Origin: Chelonoidis abingdonii | Lineage: Eukaryota > Chordata > Testudines > Testudinidae | Assembly (NCBI RefSeq): GCF_003597395.2 | Contig: NC_133773.1 | Coordinates: 128,483,716-128,547,715, forward strand | Length of the DNA stretch: 64,000 bases | Direction: 5' to 3' | Part shown: positions 21,460 through 31,939 of the stretch, piece after piece | Numbering within the stretch: position 1 is the stretch's first letter | Layout: each line of letters starts with the position of its first letter | Program-made: the position numbers and the translations under genes | The notes under the pieces: generated by a model | Told to the model about the DNA's origin: nothing | Database searches by the model: none | What the model saw: only the letters and a program-made list of their open reading frames with translations

Positions 21460-21912
21460 GGAAATATGATGAAGGTCTCTAAAATCATGCTGGCCATGGA
21501 AGAAAGTAAATAGGAAGTGTTAATTTACTCCTACTCAACGCCAAGAAACTGAGGTCACCAAATTGAAATTGAATAGCAACAGGTTTATAAACAAACAAAA
21601 GGAAATATTCACACAACGCACAGTCAACTTATGGAATGGTTTTGCCAGAGGATGTTGTGAAGGCCAAGACTATAACAGGGTTCGAAAAAGAATTAGATAA
21701 ATTCATAGGAGGATAGGTCCATCAATGGCTATGTAGCCAGGATGGACAGGGATTGGGGTGTCTCTAGCCTCGTCTTGCCCAGAGCTTGGAATGTGTGACA
21801 GGGAATGGATCATTGATGTTACTTGTTCTGTTCATGTCCTCTAGGCACTGGCGATTGGCTATTTTTGGAGAGAGGATATGGCCCTGAATGGGACCCTATG
21901 GTCTGACCCAGC
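21460..21912 (+). mobile_element. CR1 LINE 3' fragment
   Basis: Contains the ORF2 C-terminal text region ('gaatggttttgccagagga' near 21,635) and the UTR, ending 'ggtctgacccagcacgcatt' and 'cttatgttct' (21,900-21,911). It is the same subfamily as the antisense copies at 51,990, 52,758 and 63,834. 5'-truncated and non-coding. Confidence 0.8.
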
Positions 21913-22949
21913 ACGCATTCTTATGTTCTAGAATTGCGAGTAATTTTAAAGAGAGGATCGCTGGCAAAATTGGTCTGAGGAATTAGAACATTTCAAGGCA
22001 ATTGATTTAAAAAATCATGTGTCAGCCCTTAAAAATCATGAGATTGGCTTAGAAATAAAAATATTAAATAATAAATATGGGATTCTTTTTATTTGTCTTT
22101 GGGTTTCTGAAGCTATTTGGGCACATGTTGAAGCTTTTCAATCATAAGAGCTGGAAACTAGTTTTTTAACCAAAGTTGAGGGTACGTTCTACACTACGGG
22201 ATATTTCGAATTAACTTAAACAATTTTATAAAAAAAACAGATATAAATTCTAGTCAGGCACGGGACATCTCACACAGGCACAGTAATTCGGCTGTGTGCG
22301 TCCTATGGTCTGAGGCTAGCAGTCGATTTCTGGAAGCGTTGCACTTGGTGGGTAGCTAATTCCGTAGCTATCCCATTAGTTCCGCAGTCTCCCTGGCCCT
22401 TGGAATTCTGAGTGTGAGAGCCCAGGCCTGATGGATCAAAAATCATTGTCGCCGGGTGGTTCTGGGTACAGGCCTCACCCTCCTCCTGCTGAAGCAGCGA
22501 ACAATCATTTCGGGCCTTTTTTCCTGGGTGAACTGGTGAAACTCCATAGACAGCAAGCATGGACCTGCCAGATCAGTACTGCAAATAGTGGCATTTGTCA
22601 ACACCGATCGCAGCATTTTCGTGGCAGTGCTATGCTGAACCATAACGCAAAGGCAGGCGAGGAGCAAGGCGCGCTTACAGCAGCGCGGCGATGAGGTTGT
22701 AGGAACATGGACACTATGATTTCTCCGCAAAACAGCGGCACCCCTGTGTTTGGAGCTTTCTGCTGTAATGGGCAGCGTTCGTACCCTGAACGCGATTTTG
22801 GGCCCAGGAAACAGAAGCACGACTGGTGGCGATGCAATAGTTTGGCAAGGTTGTGGACCATTCTGCAGTGGCTGCGAGAAACTTTTCCAAACATCAAAGA
22901 AGCAACTTTCAAATGAACTTTGTGACTTGCTTTCCCCTGCCCTGAATAT

Positions 22950-23650
22950 GCCAGAAATACACAAGATGAGAGCAGCCCCTCATGGAAAGCGGTGGCAATG
23001 CCATTCTGGAAAGCTTGCAACGCCAGACGCTACGCAGGCAGTGGATCAATTTGGAGTGGGAAAATCTACTGTGGGGCTCTGTGATGCAATTAGCCACAAG
23101 CAATCATTAAGCTCTGCTGTTACGAAGGTTGTGACTCTGAGAAACGTGCAGGTCGTAGTGCTGAGCCTTTGCTGCAATGGGATTCCCTACTGTAGGGACG
23201 ATAGATGGAACGCATATCACCTAATACTTGCCCCGGAGTGCCAGGGCACCCGAGTACGTAAACCGCATAGGTCGTGTGTTTCAAATGTGTTGCTGCAAGC
23301 ACTGGTGGATACAAGGGAGGTTTTCACCAACATCCATGTTGGCTATGGCAGGAGGGTTCATGAACTCGTTCTCAAAGTATCAACTCTGTTAAAGGCGATG
23401 CAGCAATGGGGTTACTTCCCAGACCACGAAGAATAACACTCGGGATGTTGAAATGCTGTCGTTATTCCTGGGTGACCAGCCTACCCCTTGATGCCGAATT
23501 GGCTCATGAAGCCATACACAGGCAGCTGGACAGTAGTTTCAGGAGCCTGTTCAAACTACAGCTGAGCAAGTGCAGGATGGTGGTAGAATGTGCATTTGGC
23601 CGGGTTTAGAGGCTCGATTGCACACTATTCTGACTCGTTCAGACCATATG
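22950..23650 (+). pseudogene. Harbinger transposase pseudogene
   Basis: Broken frames read, in order, 'QFGVGKSTVGLCDAI' (helix-turn-helix region), 'ALVDTREVFTNIHVGYGRRV' and 'HEL', then after a frameshift 'PAYPLMPNWLMKPYTG', and 'LSKCRMVVECAFGRV' with the conserved glutamate. The enzyme is a DDE transposase. The aspartate normally following the G-R-V-H block reads E here, and the expected first catalytic aspartate segment is not recognisable. At least two frameshifts and several stops. It would have cut at the terminal repeats together with the SANT/Myb partner. Confidence 0.75.
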
Positions 23651-23934
23651 CCTAAACCATGTTCCCCTTTGTTATTGCTGTCTTACCTGTGTGTTCCACC
23701 AATCTCTTGTGAGAGTAAGGGGAGATCTTTATGGTTGGGGTGGAGGCTTGAGGCAAATTCACTGGCCGCGGGTACCGCACAGCCAGACACCAGGCGATTA
23801 GAAGAGCCACACCAGAGCGGTGTGCGCATCAGAGAAGCTTTGAAACGAGTTTCAATCACGCGGGCAGGGTTTTACGGGTTTTGTATATTTGTGACTGCTG
23901 TGTTTGTTTCCCTTCATGAACCCCACCTACCTAT

Positions 23935-24344
23935 TGTTAGCCAAATGGGCACGTTCTCCGGAGCGAGTCAATTACTTCCAAGGAGGCACAGATTACAAGG
24001 ACAGAGTTTTTATACAGACCTTTATTCGACGACCAGCTGGACGGGTGCCCTCCCGGACTAATGCCAGAGGAGTGACACACCGCGGCATGGCAAGCAGTAC
24101 ATTTATATACCATTATTTACGTCATATCAGACCACACTGATACAGCATATTTTCAGGGGTATGCAGACGTGGGGTACATAGGTTTATTTGCATGTACAGA
24201 GGGCTATTTGCTTGTTGATGTTCTCTAAACATTCCACGTTGCTATCCTTGATCAAAGTACTTAGCAAAGTTTGACATAGGTTATGAAAGCAGATCATAGA
24301 ATCATGTCACAAAAACAGCATAGCATGAATTATTTTATTCATCA
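23935..24344 (-). mobile_element. 3' LTR of endogenous retrovirus (intact length)
   Basis: On minus it begins 'tgatgaataaaataattcat' right after the polypurine tract 'aaaaaggggggat' and ends 'ttggctaaca', i.e. TG...CA, 410 bp. It carries a TATA-like 'tatataaatgtac' and a poly-A signal 'gaataaagg' (minus strand). It lies downstream of env in the correct position. Outside it, 'ctat' flanks the end, but no matching duplication exists on the far side of the provirus. Confidence 0.8.
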
Positions 24345-24378
24345 ATCCCCCCTTTTTATGAAAGCATTTTGAGAGCTT

Positions 24379-26076
24379 TTAATACTCCCAATCTTCGGCC
24401 TTCACCGGGCGGAATAGCATCATGATTCTCTGGTTTATGATTTGATTAGTCATTCGTCGAATTATTGTTATGAAGCGGGGAGCAAGGCAAGCGAAAGCTA
24501 ATAGGGCCATAATAACACATACAACAAAAAGAAAGCCTTGTCGTATCCACTCATTCTGCGGTAACCAGGAAGTGAGCCAATCTGTGTCCCACCCTTTCCA
24601 TGTTTGAACTGGGACGTGGGCTAGCTTTCTCATTTCCTTGGTTAACTGTTTCACTGCCTTTCCATTATCATCTATTTGCAAGCAACAATTAGTCTCATTT
24701 AATTTAGCACATAACCCTCCTTCCTCTGCTAGCAAGTAATCAAGGGCTATGTGGTGTTGATAAATTGCGGTTCTCATTTGTGTCGCTTGATCAGCTAAAA
24801 GGTCAAGTGCTGTGGCTGTTTGGTTGGTTACTATTTCCAAAACAGCCTGCAGCCTGATTATTCGATTGAGGTTATAAATCGGTTCCCTGGCCCCCGTTAC
24901 TAGCTCATTGGGATTCCACGTGGCTGGTCCATAATGTTCTATGATTCGTTCAGGAGGCCACTCCTGTGTTCCCCATTTCTGAGAGCTCCCGGAGGTCAGA
25001 GTAGAATCAATATACCGTTTTTCCCTTATGAGATCGTCATATACTTTGATACCTAAGGTATTTCCTTGTAGGAGAGGTAGTAGGAAGAATAGGGGTCTAA
25101 TATATCCTACATAACATACGCCTGACCAATTTGGCAGTAAGCGTCGGTAAGCATATTGTCCACATATCCAATAATGGCCTTTTAGGGCCCATGTCCCATT
25201 AGCAAAGGGCCCATCCCAGGGGTCAGAATCTCATCCTGGTGACAAGGCCTGTACGTTATGTGACCAGTTATATTTTGGCATTTCAAAATATAAATGGTCA
25301 CCGGGTCCTAAAGGTCCCCCCATAAGCCCGGGTAAAGTAACTGATTCACTGGCGGAATTACAATGCTCACATTTCCATGCCCCTGCTCCTGCCTTCCATA
25401 CACAATTACAGCCGCCCCACTTTGGTTGATTGGTATTTGACCAAAATTGTTGAAGTGGGTTGTTCGGGTCCCGTTATCATGTTGCCATGCCCAGCGATGG
25501 AACCGTATTACATGATTTTGCACCAGTGGTATTATCTCGTTGGCAACTTAAAAAGAGAAGTCATTAAAGAACTTATCCTCTCTTATTGCCTTGCACCCGT
25601 CACCGTCATAATCCCGGTAGGAACAAGCTACCCAGCTGTCATTAGTTAGCCTGACATGGGTGTGGTTCCATCGCCCTTGATATTTAGAACAATTATATGG
25701 CAAGCAATCGGGATCCCAACATCAAATCCTGGGGACAAGGTCCATTCACATTTACTCTTTCCTACGTGCACTCCCTCTTGTCTTGTGCGATTAAGGCAAA
25801 GAATGCCTAAGCCAGAAGAATAGAGGCGCCAGGACTACTATCCTGAGCCCACACTTCTGTTCCGTTACGAACTACGCTTAAGTTACTGACCCACCATTTG
25901 GGCTGTACGGGTTGGGCTACCCATGGCCATTCATTTAACTCCCCTGGTCCTCCACATACCCAACAGTTACTGAGATTGAAGGAGTTTGCTATTGTTTCCC
26001 CTAGTTCTATAAAGGTATTTTCCCAGCCATAGCAGTAATGAAGGAATAGTCCCAAAATGAGAAAGGATACTTGCAT
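24379..26076 (-). pseudogene. Retroviral env, frame-broken SU with open TM
   Basis: The start overlaps the end of pol as TAATG at 26,076. The first segment (26,076-25,807) has a hydrophobic signal peptide and a 'CWVCGG' C-x2-C motif, typical of SU proteins that bond to TM. The middle is interrupted by stops. The last frame (24,840-24,379, 153 codons from its first Met) carries a heptad region, '[13 protein letters not shown]' (C-x7-C-C rather than the more usual C-x6-C-C), a tryptophan-rich membrane-proximal part and a transmembrane helix near '[18 protein letters not shown]', then a short tail. No functional Env can be made from this copy. Confidence 0.8.
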
Positions 26077-27302
26077 TATGACTTTTTAAACAAACCCTTC
26101 AGTCCGTCTAGTGATTCGTAAGTCCAATCTGAAGCTTCTCCTGTGCTACCTCGGGCTTCCGGTGCCGAGGTAGGCAGAGGGTTGGTCAGTCGTCTGCAGT
26201 TTTCGCCTGTGCCTCCCCGGGCTTCCGGTGCCGAGGTGGACAGAGGGCTGGTGTCCTCTTCTGGTGTCCCTTCGTCGGAGCGGAGAACCGCTTTATCCGC
26301 GTATGATGTGTCCACTTGTCACTCCCAAGGAGTTTAACTGCAGCGTGGCTGATGAGCGAGACTGTATGTGGGCCCTCCACACCGTGCTGTAAGGGGGTCA
26401 CGTTTCCACTTCCGAACAAGGACTTGGTCACCGATTTGGAACAGATGTACAGGCTGGTCGAGAGGTAGGGATTGGAAAGATGCTGCGTATCGGTGTAGCT
26501 GGGATAAAACAGTCTGTAGGAGAGAAACTTGTTTCCATAAGGTATCGTTACCTACTTCCCAGGTTACATCTTCTCGAAAGTTTGGAGCAGGGATTCGGGG
26601 GGGGAAACCCGAACACTAGTTCAAAAGGTGACAGTTTTAACCCTTTTCTTGGGGCCCTGCGCAGTCGGGTTAAAACTAAGGGCAAGGCGTCTAGCCATTT
26701 CAATCCTGACTCCATGCATAGTTTGGTAAGGGTTTCTTTTAGTGTCCGGTTCATTCTCTCCACTTGCCCTGAACTTTGAGGTCGCCATGCTGTATGGAAA
26801 TTCCATTGTATGCCTAAGGCTTGAGACACTTCCTGTGTTATCTTTGAAAGAAAGTGACTCCCCTGGTCAGAATTTAATAACCTCCGGTACATGGTATCGG
26901 GAATTATTTCTTGAACTAAGGCCTTAGTGACAGCCCGAGCCTGGCAATGTCTGGTGGGGAAACACTCCACCCACCCTGTTAGTTGATCAACAAAGACAAG
27001 TAAGTATTTATAGCCCTGCATGGGGGGCATTTCGGCAAAATCAACTTGCCATCTCTGGAACGGATACGTAGCCCAGGGCTGACCTCCCATTGGGGCTGGA
27101 GGCCGCGCCCTTTCTGATTTGTTCGTTGACAAATAGGACATGTTTTCACAATCCTTTGGGCTTCCATATGCATCCCTAGTCCTTTTAGAGTCCGGGTGGC
27201 TAATTCAACCATAGCTGCTGACCCCATATGCCCCTCTTTGTGTAAGAGCCGAAGAGTCTCTTTTAAGATCGGCTGAGGCACAAAGACCTCTCCTCCAGGC
27301 AA
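26076..27302 (-). pseudogene. Retroviral integrase region of pol
   Basis: The N-terminal zinc domain (27,302-27,130) shows H-x3-H ('HKEGH') and C-x2-C ('CPIC'). The core (27,100-26,640) has all three DDE residues: 'WQVDFAEM', 'NSDQGSHF', 'GQVERMN'. A C-terminal SH3-like part lies near 26,420-26,330 ('EGPHTVSLISHAAVKLL'). The frame shifts between domains. The distal tail (26,315-26,076) carries two copies of a 22-residue repeat around 'TSAPEARG', unusual for integrase, and its stop codon overlaps the env start. Confidence 0.85.
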
Positions 27303-27337
27303 TTTCCACCATCCTCCGAGGGGAGCAAGCAGGGCTC

Positions 27338-28045
27338 CTATACTTTGGGCGTACTGTGTTTCCTCGGCTGTATATTGCGGGGGAGGGGCCTTACATTCAG
27401 TATCTTTTTGCTAAAAGGAGCCAGGCAACCCCATCCTGTGCTGCTTCCCCTTGCAGCCTGATCAGCTAGTTGATTATACTTTCGCTGCTCCATCTGAGGG
27501 GTTTTACCATGCGCACGTACATGTATTACAGCGACTCGTAGTGGGAGCAGCATTAGAGCAGTCCAGTAGGGTTTTAATAAGGCCCCCATGTGCTATTTTC
27601 TGGCCTGAAGCTGTGATAAATCCCCTCTCTTTCCACAGGGTCCCGTGGGCATGCACCACCATGTAAGCATAGCGGCTGTCAGTATACAGATTAAGAGTTT
27701 TTCCTGTGCCCATGCGAAGGGCCTCAATAAGGGCCACTAACTCTGCTGCCTGGGCAGACCAGTTTGGATTCAACTTTTAAACTTGTGGATTCCATTATTT
27801 TTAATCACTACTGCTGCTCCGGTATAGCGTTTACCGTCTACCACATAACTAGATCCATCGACATATCCCTCTATGTCAGGATTCGACCAGGGTATGTCCG
27901 AGAGGTCTGGTCGTGGTTTAACTTCTTGTTGCAAGACCTCAATACAGTCGTGAGTGGGCCTGGACTCATTAGGGTCCCGAGGGTCAGGCAACAAGGTTGC
28001 TGGGTTAAGGGAACTGACAGGTCGGAAAGTCAAGTTAGGGGCTAA
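27338..28045 (-). pseudogene. Retroviral RNase H domain of pol
   Basis: The four acidic positions of RNase H can be seen in order on minus: 'YVDGSSYV' (about 27,865), 'AQAAELVALIEAL' (about 27,745), 'LYTDSRYAY' (about 27,690) and 'NQLADQAAR' (about 27,470). The motif 'VIHVRAHG' gives the catalytic-loop histidine. At least two frameshifts separate these segments, so the domain is complete in content but not translatable. Confidence 0.85.
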
Positions 28046-28660
28046 CAAGAGTCCTACTTCGTATTGGGAATGCCGGCTGGGATTTAAATGTTTGTCTCTG
28101 GCCCCTGTTCCCAATATCTGAGGCACACCATGTGGCACCACAACCTCAGTGTCTCCACCTAAAGTCAACTTCTCAGTTTCTTGCACTAGAAGGGCTGTGG
28201 CAGCAACAGCGCGCAAACAAGCAGGCCATCCCCTGGTGACAGGGTCCAACACCTTTGAATAATAGCCAATAGGCCGTCAGGTTGGTCCTGATCGTTGGCA
28301 TAGGAGTCCAGCTGCCACCCCTTTCCATTCATGGACATATAGGGTAAAGGGCTTTCGTGGATCTGGGAGAGCTAAGGCAGGTGGCTGAATTAATGCTGCT
28401 TTAAGCTCTCGAAATGCTTTCTCCATTTCCCTAGTCCATGTTCAATGCAGCAAGCCTTCTTTGGTTAATGATTCATATAAGGGTTTGGCTTTTCCTCCGT
28501 AATCAGGGATCCAGAGTCGACAGAATCCAGTCAGGCCCAGGAAAGCCCTTAGTTAGCGTGGATTTTGTGGTTGGGGACTCTCGAGTATAGCCTGAATTCG
28601 TTCTTTACCTAAGCTGCGACTTCCCTGCGTTAGCTGATACCCAAGAAAGGTAACTTGCTG
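28046..28660 (-). pseudogene. Retroviral RT C-terminal and connection part
   Basis: On minus: 'TFLGYQLTQG' (about 28,640), '[20 protein letters not shown]' (about 28,530-28,470), 'PALALPDPRKPFTLYV' and 'YYSKVLDPVTRGWPACLRAV' (28,260-28,220). This is RT thumb and connection sequence of gammaretroviral type. The palm with the catalytic Y-x-D-D is absent because an internal deletion joins it directly to gag. In-frame stops occur near 28,557, 28,439 and 28,278. Confidence 0.8.
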
Positions 28661-28764
28661 TTTAACCAATTATATAAATCACTTGTTGTGAATGGAACAT
28701 AAAGCATGGTACGTTCGCCATCCTGCCCTATCGTCTCACGTAGGGGCATCTCCTGGTGTATTGC
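28654..28764 (-). pseudogene. Retroviral gag capsid scrap
   Basis: Reading minus from 28,764, the frame includes 'MLYVPFTTSDLYNWLNSK', which matches the N-terminal capsid region of gammaretroviral Gag (the P-F-x3-D-L-Y-N-W pattern). It is bounded on the right by the inverted LTR segment and on the left by RT. Only about 37 codons remain. Confidence 0.7.
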
Positions 28765-29133
28765 GAGTATTAAAAGCTCTCAAAATGCTTTCATAAAAAG
28801 GGGGGATTGATGGATAAAATAATTCATGCTATGCTGTTTTTGTGACATGATTCTATGACCTGCTTTCATAACCTATGTCAAACTTTGCTAAGTACTTTGA
28901 TCAAGGATAGCAACGTGGAATGTTTAGAGAACATCAACAGGCAAATAGCCCTCTGTACATGCAAATAAACCTATGTACCCCACGTCTGCATACCCCTGAA
29001 AATATGCTGTATCACTGTGGTCTGATATGACGTAAATAATGATATATAAATGTACTGCTTGCCATGCCTCGGGGTGTCACTCCTCTGGCATTAGTCGAGG
29101 AGGGCACCCGTCCAGCTGGTCGCCGAATAAAGG
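28765..29133 (+). mobile_element. Inverted env-end/PPT/LTR copy at the provirus edge
   Basis: These 369 bp are an inverted duplicate of 24,019-24,387: the last bases of env, the polypurine tract, and LTR from 'tgatgg' (28,808) to 'gaataaagg' (29,133), two bases past the poly-A signal. The last 84 bp of the LTR are missing. The two arms differ at only about a dozen positions, so the duplicate is a true LTR copy in the wrong orientation for a 5' LTR. Confidence 0.85.
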
Positions 29134-29300
29134 CAACCCACTCTCCCCCTTCAATTACAGCTTGCTTCAGGAAATAAAGTAACTATTGCTTAAAAATCAT
29201 GTATTCTTTACTAAAAGTCATTCTCTGTAAGCTTGCTTAAGGAAATAAAGTCAGTATCGTTTAAAAAGTCATGTATTCATTATTAAAAAGTAATTATAAA
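29134..29300. repeat. 71-bp tandem duplication in Harbinger
   Basis: Two units start with 'agcttgcttcaggaaataaa' (29,159) and 'agcttgcttaaggaaataaa' (29,230), each continuing to 'catgtattc'. This is Harbinger non-coding text just right of the retrovirus; the two 'aataaag' motifs could have served as poly-A signals of the plus-strand transposase transcript. Confidence 0.6.
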
Positions 29301-29589
29301 AATAGGCAGAGAATTCACAAGGTATCCGGGTGCGGTTTGGTAGGAGGGAAGGAAAAGGCCGTTAAGCACATTTCAATGTAATGACAGCTTTTTGGTTGGA
29401 CTGTCCACGGGGGTGGAAGTGGGTGGGTGGCAGAAAGCCTCCCCATGCGTTCTTAACACGTCTGGTGAGGGAAAATATGAACCATGGAGGGTTGAGGGTG
29501 GTTTACAGGGAGGCTGCAGCGGCCACGCTGTGACCCACTACGCTCTTCCTGAAGATCCACCAGACATTGGAAGGATATCAGTTTTGATC

Positions 29590-31540
29590 ACGCACACCTC
29601 CAGCGTTGTCATCCCACCACCACATGATCTCTCCCCTACACACTCTGATCTTCCCTTGCCTCCGCCTCTCATCTCGAGCGTCCTTTTCTTTCTCCCTAAT
29701 CCTCAACTGTTCCCCTCCTATCCTACACGTGGTCCTCCTGTCCTCATGTTCACTAGCATCTGTCCTGTACTTTCTGCACGTCCTCCACTCATTCTGTTTG
29801 AAGATCTTTACTGCATTGTGCTTCCATGTCCTGAAACAACATTTTCATCTCGCATCCTCTTCTTCCTCCACTATCCTAGAAGCAGCTCGGGATAGAGTAG
29901 GGCGACGGCTGGAAAAAAATGGCAGCGTATAAGGGAGAGAAAAGGTAGAAAGTTTTTAAAGATACATTTTACAGAACATGGTTATACTCTTTCACCAGTA
30001 AACAACACACCACCTTACATAGCACACTGTAAGTATTTAATACAAAGGTCGCATTTCTCTCAAACTAAATGGGTGAGTGCCTGTGCTACGGTGTTACAGA
30101 TCCTCACCTAGCGGCAGGTCGCTGCGGGCAATCAAAGGATTCACCTTGCATGCGGCATAGGTACAGCCACCTATTAATCTTTAGGCTATTGCAGTCTCTT
30201 TAACAACGTGCCCTCTGAGCTCTTTCCTGTTGACTCGGCGAAAGCAGAACGCACAGAGACCAGTAGGAGAACATAAATGACCCCCTCACCTAATCCAATC
30301 CCGGCATATGCTATTAAACCATCCCCCCACCAGCATGGCTGGATATATGGAAGATCACTGCTAATTTCGCAATACCCCTTACCCCCACCCCACCCACCAC
30401 GTGAACTGGTCAGGGCCGAGAAAAGATTCCTGCTAAGGCCAAAATCAAAGTGCTATCTTTCCTCCCCTCCAACCCACTTGGCTACGGCAGGGAAAGGATC
30501 TTTAAGGCAACAAGCCCAGTAGGAAAATGGCCTTCTCTGCCTCCCCTTAACATAATTCCTGAAATTTCAGCACAGGTCCGTGAACGATATCACTCTACTG
30601 AAGCTACAGAGCGAGACAAAGAACGGATGTTTTTTTGAATGCAGCAATACCCGGGACCATACGCAGCTATGCTTTGTCATGCAATGATACCGATTATTTG
30701 GGGCTACGTGCACGGCTGGTTCAAGTGTCCTAATCTAAGGGTGTGTGGACGGAAAGGCTGCCTTGCCAGAAACCTTCTGCAAAGGCTTTTGGAGTACCTC
30801 CAGGAGCGATTCCCATGGAGATGTCCCTGGAGAATTTCCACTCCATCCCCAGACATGTAACAAACCTTTTCAGTAAACTTTACTGGACCGCCAATGCATC
30901 CCAAGCCCTCATGGCAATCATCATAAAAAACGCTTGCTTTTTAAACCATGTTTTTATATTTACAAATACACCACCAGAGGTCGCTTCATGGCTTCACTGT
31001 CTGGGATAGTGGCTTGGGAGGTTAGGAGGGTAATTCCGTCTGGGTCACAAAAAGCTCCTCTGTTGGGCTAAACGGAGTGCGTGTGTCTTCGCTGCAAGGT
31101 CATCAGCTCCTGCTTCCCCACCTCCTCATTTTGCCCCTCCACAAGAATACCGTCAGCCATGGTTAGTGATACAAACCTCGAACCTCTGAATCCACGGCCA
31201 GGGGTGGGATACGTGTTGACAGCCCCTCCAAAATTAAGCATAAGCAGTCTCGCAATAAAGAACGCATGTTTTTGCCCTCGACCCAGACCTTCCGTTTGCG
31301 GTCTCTGGTTTCTGGTATGCCTGTCGGATACTTAACTTTTCACTCTGCACTGGACTGAGTCCTTGTGTGTCCTTTATCCCAGCATAGGCCTTGGAAATTT
31401 TTTGCGGAAATAATTTTTTCAATGTCGTCTGTTGGACCCAGTTCTGTTAGCACTGAAATCCTCTCCCATAGCGATAACAGATCCAGTAGCTCCTTGTGGT
31501 CCATTGGCTGACTCTTTTTTGATTCTCCAGGAGACTGCAT
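29590..31540 (-). pseudogene. Harbinger SANT/Myb-like protein pseudogene
   Basis: Minus-strand frames at 31,540-31,340 and 31,422-31,234 give 'ELLDLLSLWERISVLTELGP', 'CWDKGHTRTQSS' and 'IRQAYQKPETANGRSGSRAK', the SANT/Myb-like DNA-binding domain carried as a second gene by PIF/Harbinger elements, where it helps bring transposase to the transposon ends. A charged C-terminal coiled-coil-like part is recognisable at about 29,930-29,590. Several frameshifts and stops; a gap at 30,000-31,080 may hold an intron or untranslated text. Confidence 0.65.
30000..31080. other. Harbinger internal non-coding text
   Basis: No domain is recognised here. The plus text 'ggagtacctccaggagcgat' (30,792) to 'caccagaggtcgcttcatgg' (30,972) is typical of spacer sequence in turtle Harbinger copies from my recollection. 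Short open frames on both strands are treated as chance. Confidence 0.4.
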
Positions 31541-31939
31541 GGCTACCTGTGCTATGAGCTCTTGCGTTGGTCACCTGTGCCTGATCAGAGCTCCACCTTG
31601 GCCAAACAGGGGAAGAAATGACTCAACCAAGTTTGCGGGGCTTTTCCTGTCTACCTGGCCAGTGCCTCCGAGTTCAGATTGCTGTCCAGAGCGGTCACAG
31701 TGGTGCACTGTGGGATACCGCCCGGAGGCCAATACCGTCGATTTCCGTCCACACTAACCCTAATCCGATATATTATTATCGATTTTAGTGCTACTCCTCT
31801 CATCGGGGAGGAGTACAGAAATCGATATAAAGAGCTCTTTATATCGATATAAAGAGCATTGTAGTGTGGACGGGTACCGCGTTAAATCGATTTAACACTG
31901 TTAAAATCGATTTAAATGCGTAGTGTAGACCAGGCCTGA

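Larger units (their letters stand above)
23935..29133 (-). mobile_element. Gammaretrovirus-like endogenous retrovirus, rearranged
   Basis: Minus-strand order from right to left: a gag capsid scrap (28,654-28,764), RT C-terminal part, RNase H, integrase, env and 3' LTR. The remainder of gag, protease and most of RT are missing. At the right edge, instead of a 5' LTR in the same sense, there is an inverted copy of the env end, polypurine tract and LTR (28,765-29,133). Stops and frameshifts affect pol and env. Insertion is inside a Harbinger element. It is a defective relic, described only. Confidence 0.85.
22180..31936. mobile_element. Harbinger/PIF DNA transposon split by a retrovirus
   Basis: Ends: left 'gggtacgttctacactacgg' (22,180) and right, inverted, 'ggcctggtctacactacgca' (ending 31,936); the core 'tctacactacg' is identical. 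A 3-bp 'tga' sits on each side (22,177-22,179; 31,937-31,939), the size expected for PIF/Harbinger. Inside are both genes of an autonomous element in opposite orientation: transposase (+, about 22,950-23,650) and SANT/Myb-like protein (-, about 29,590-31,540). An endogenous retrovirus (23,935-29,133) interrupts it. Subtracting this leaves about 4.6 kb, a normal full-length size. Both genes are dead. Confidence 0.8.

Noticed and set aside
22443..23020. Long minus-strand frames opposite the Harbinger transposase
   Set aside because: Shadows of plus-strand transposon sequence; no domain recognised on minus.
22303..23436. Possible host domesticated Harbinger gene
   Set aside because: Multiple frameshifts and stops, altered catalytic residues and intact transposon ends point to a dead transposon, not a domesticated gene.
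24379..24840. Open TM frame as a possible domesticated env (syncytin-like) gene
   Set aside because: The upstream SU portion is broken by stops, so a full envelope protein cannot be produced from this locus.
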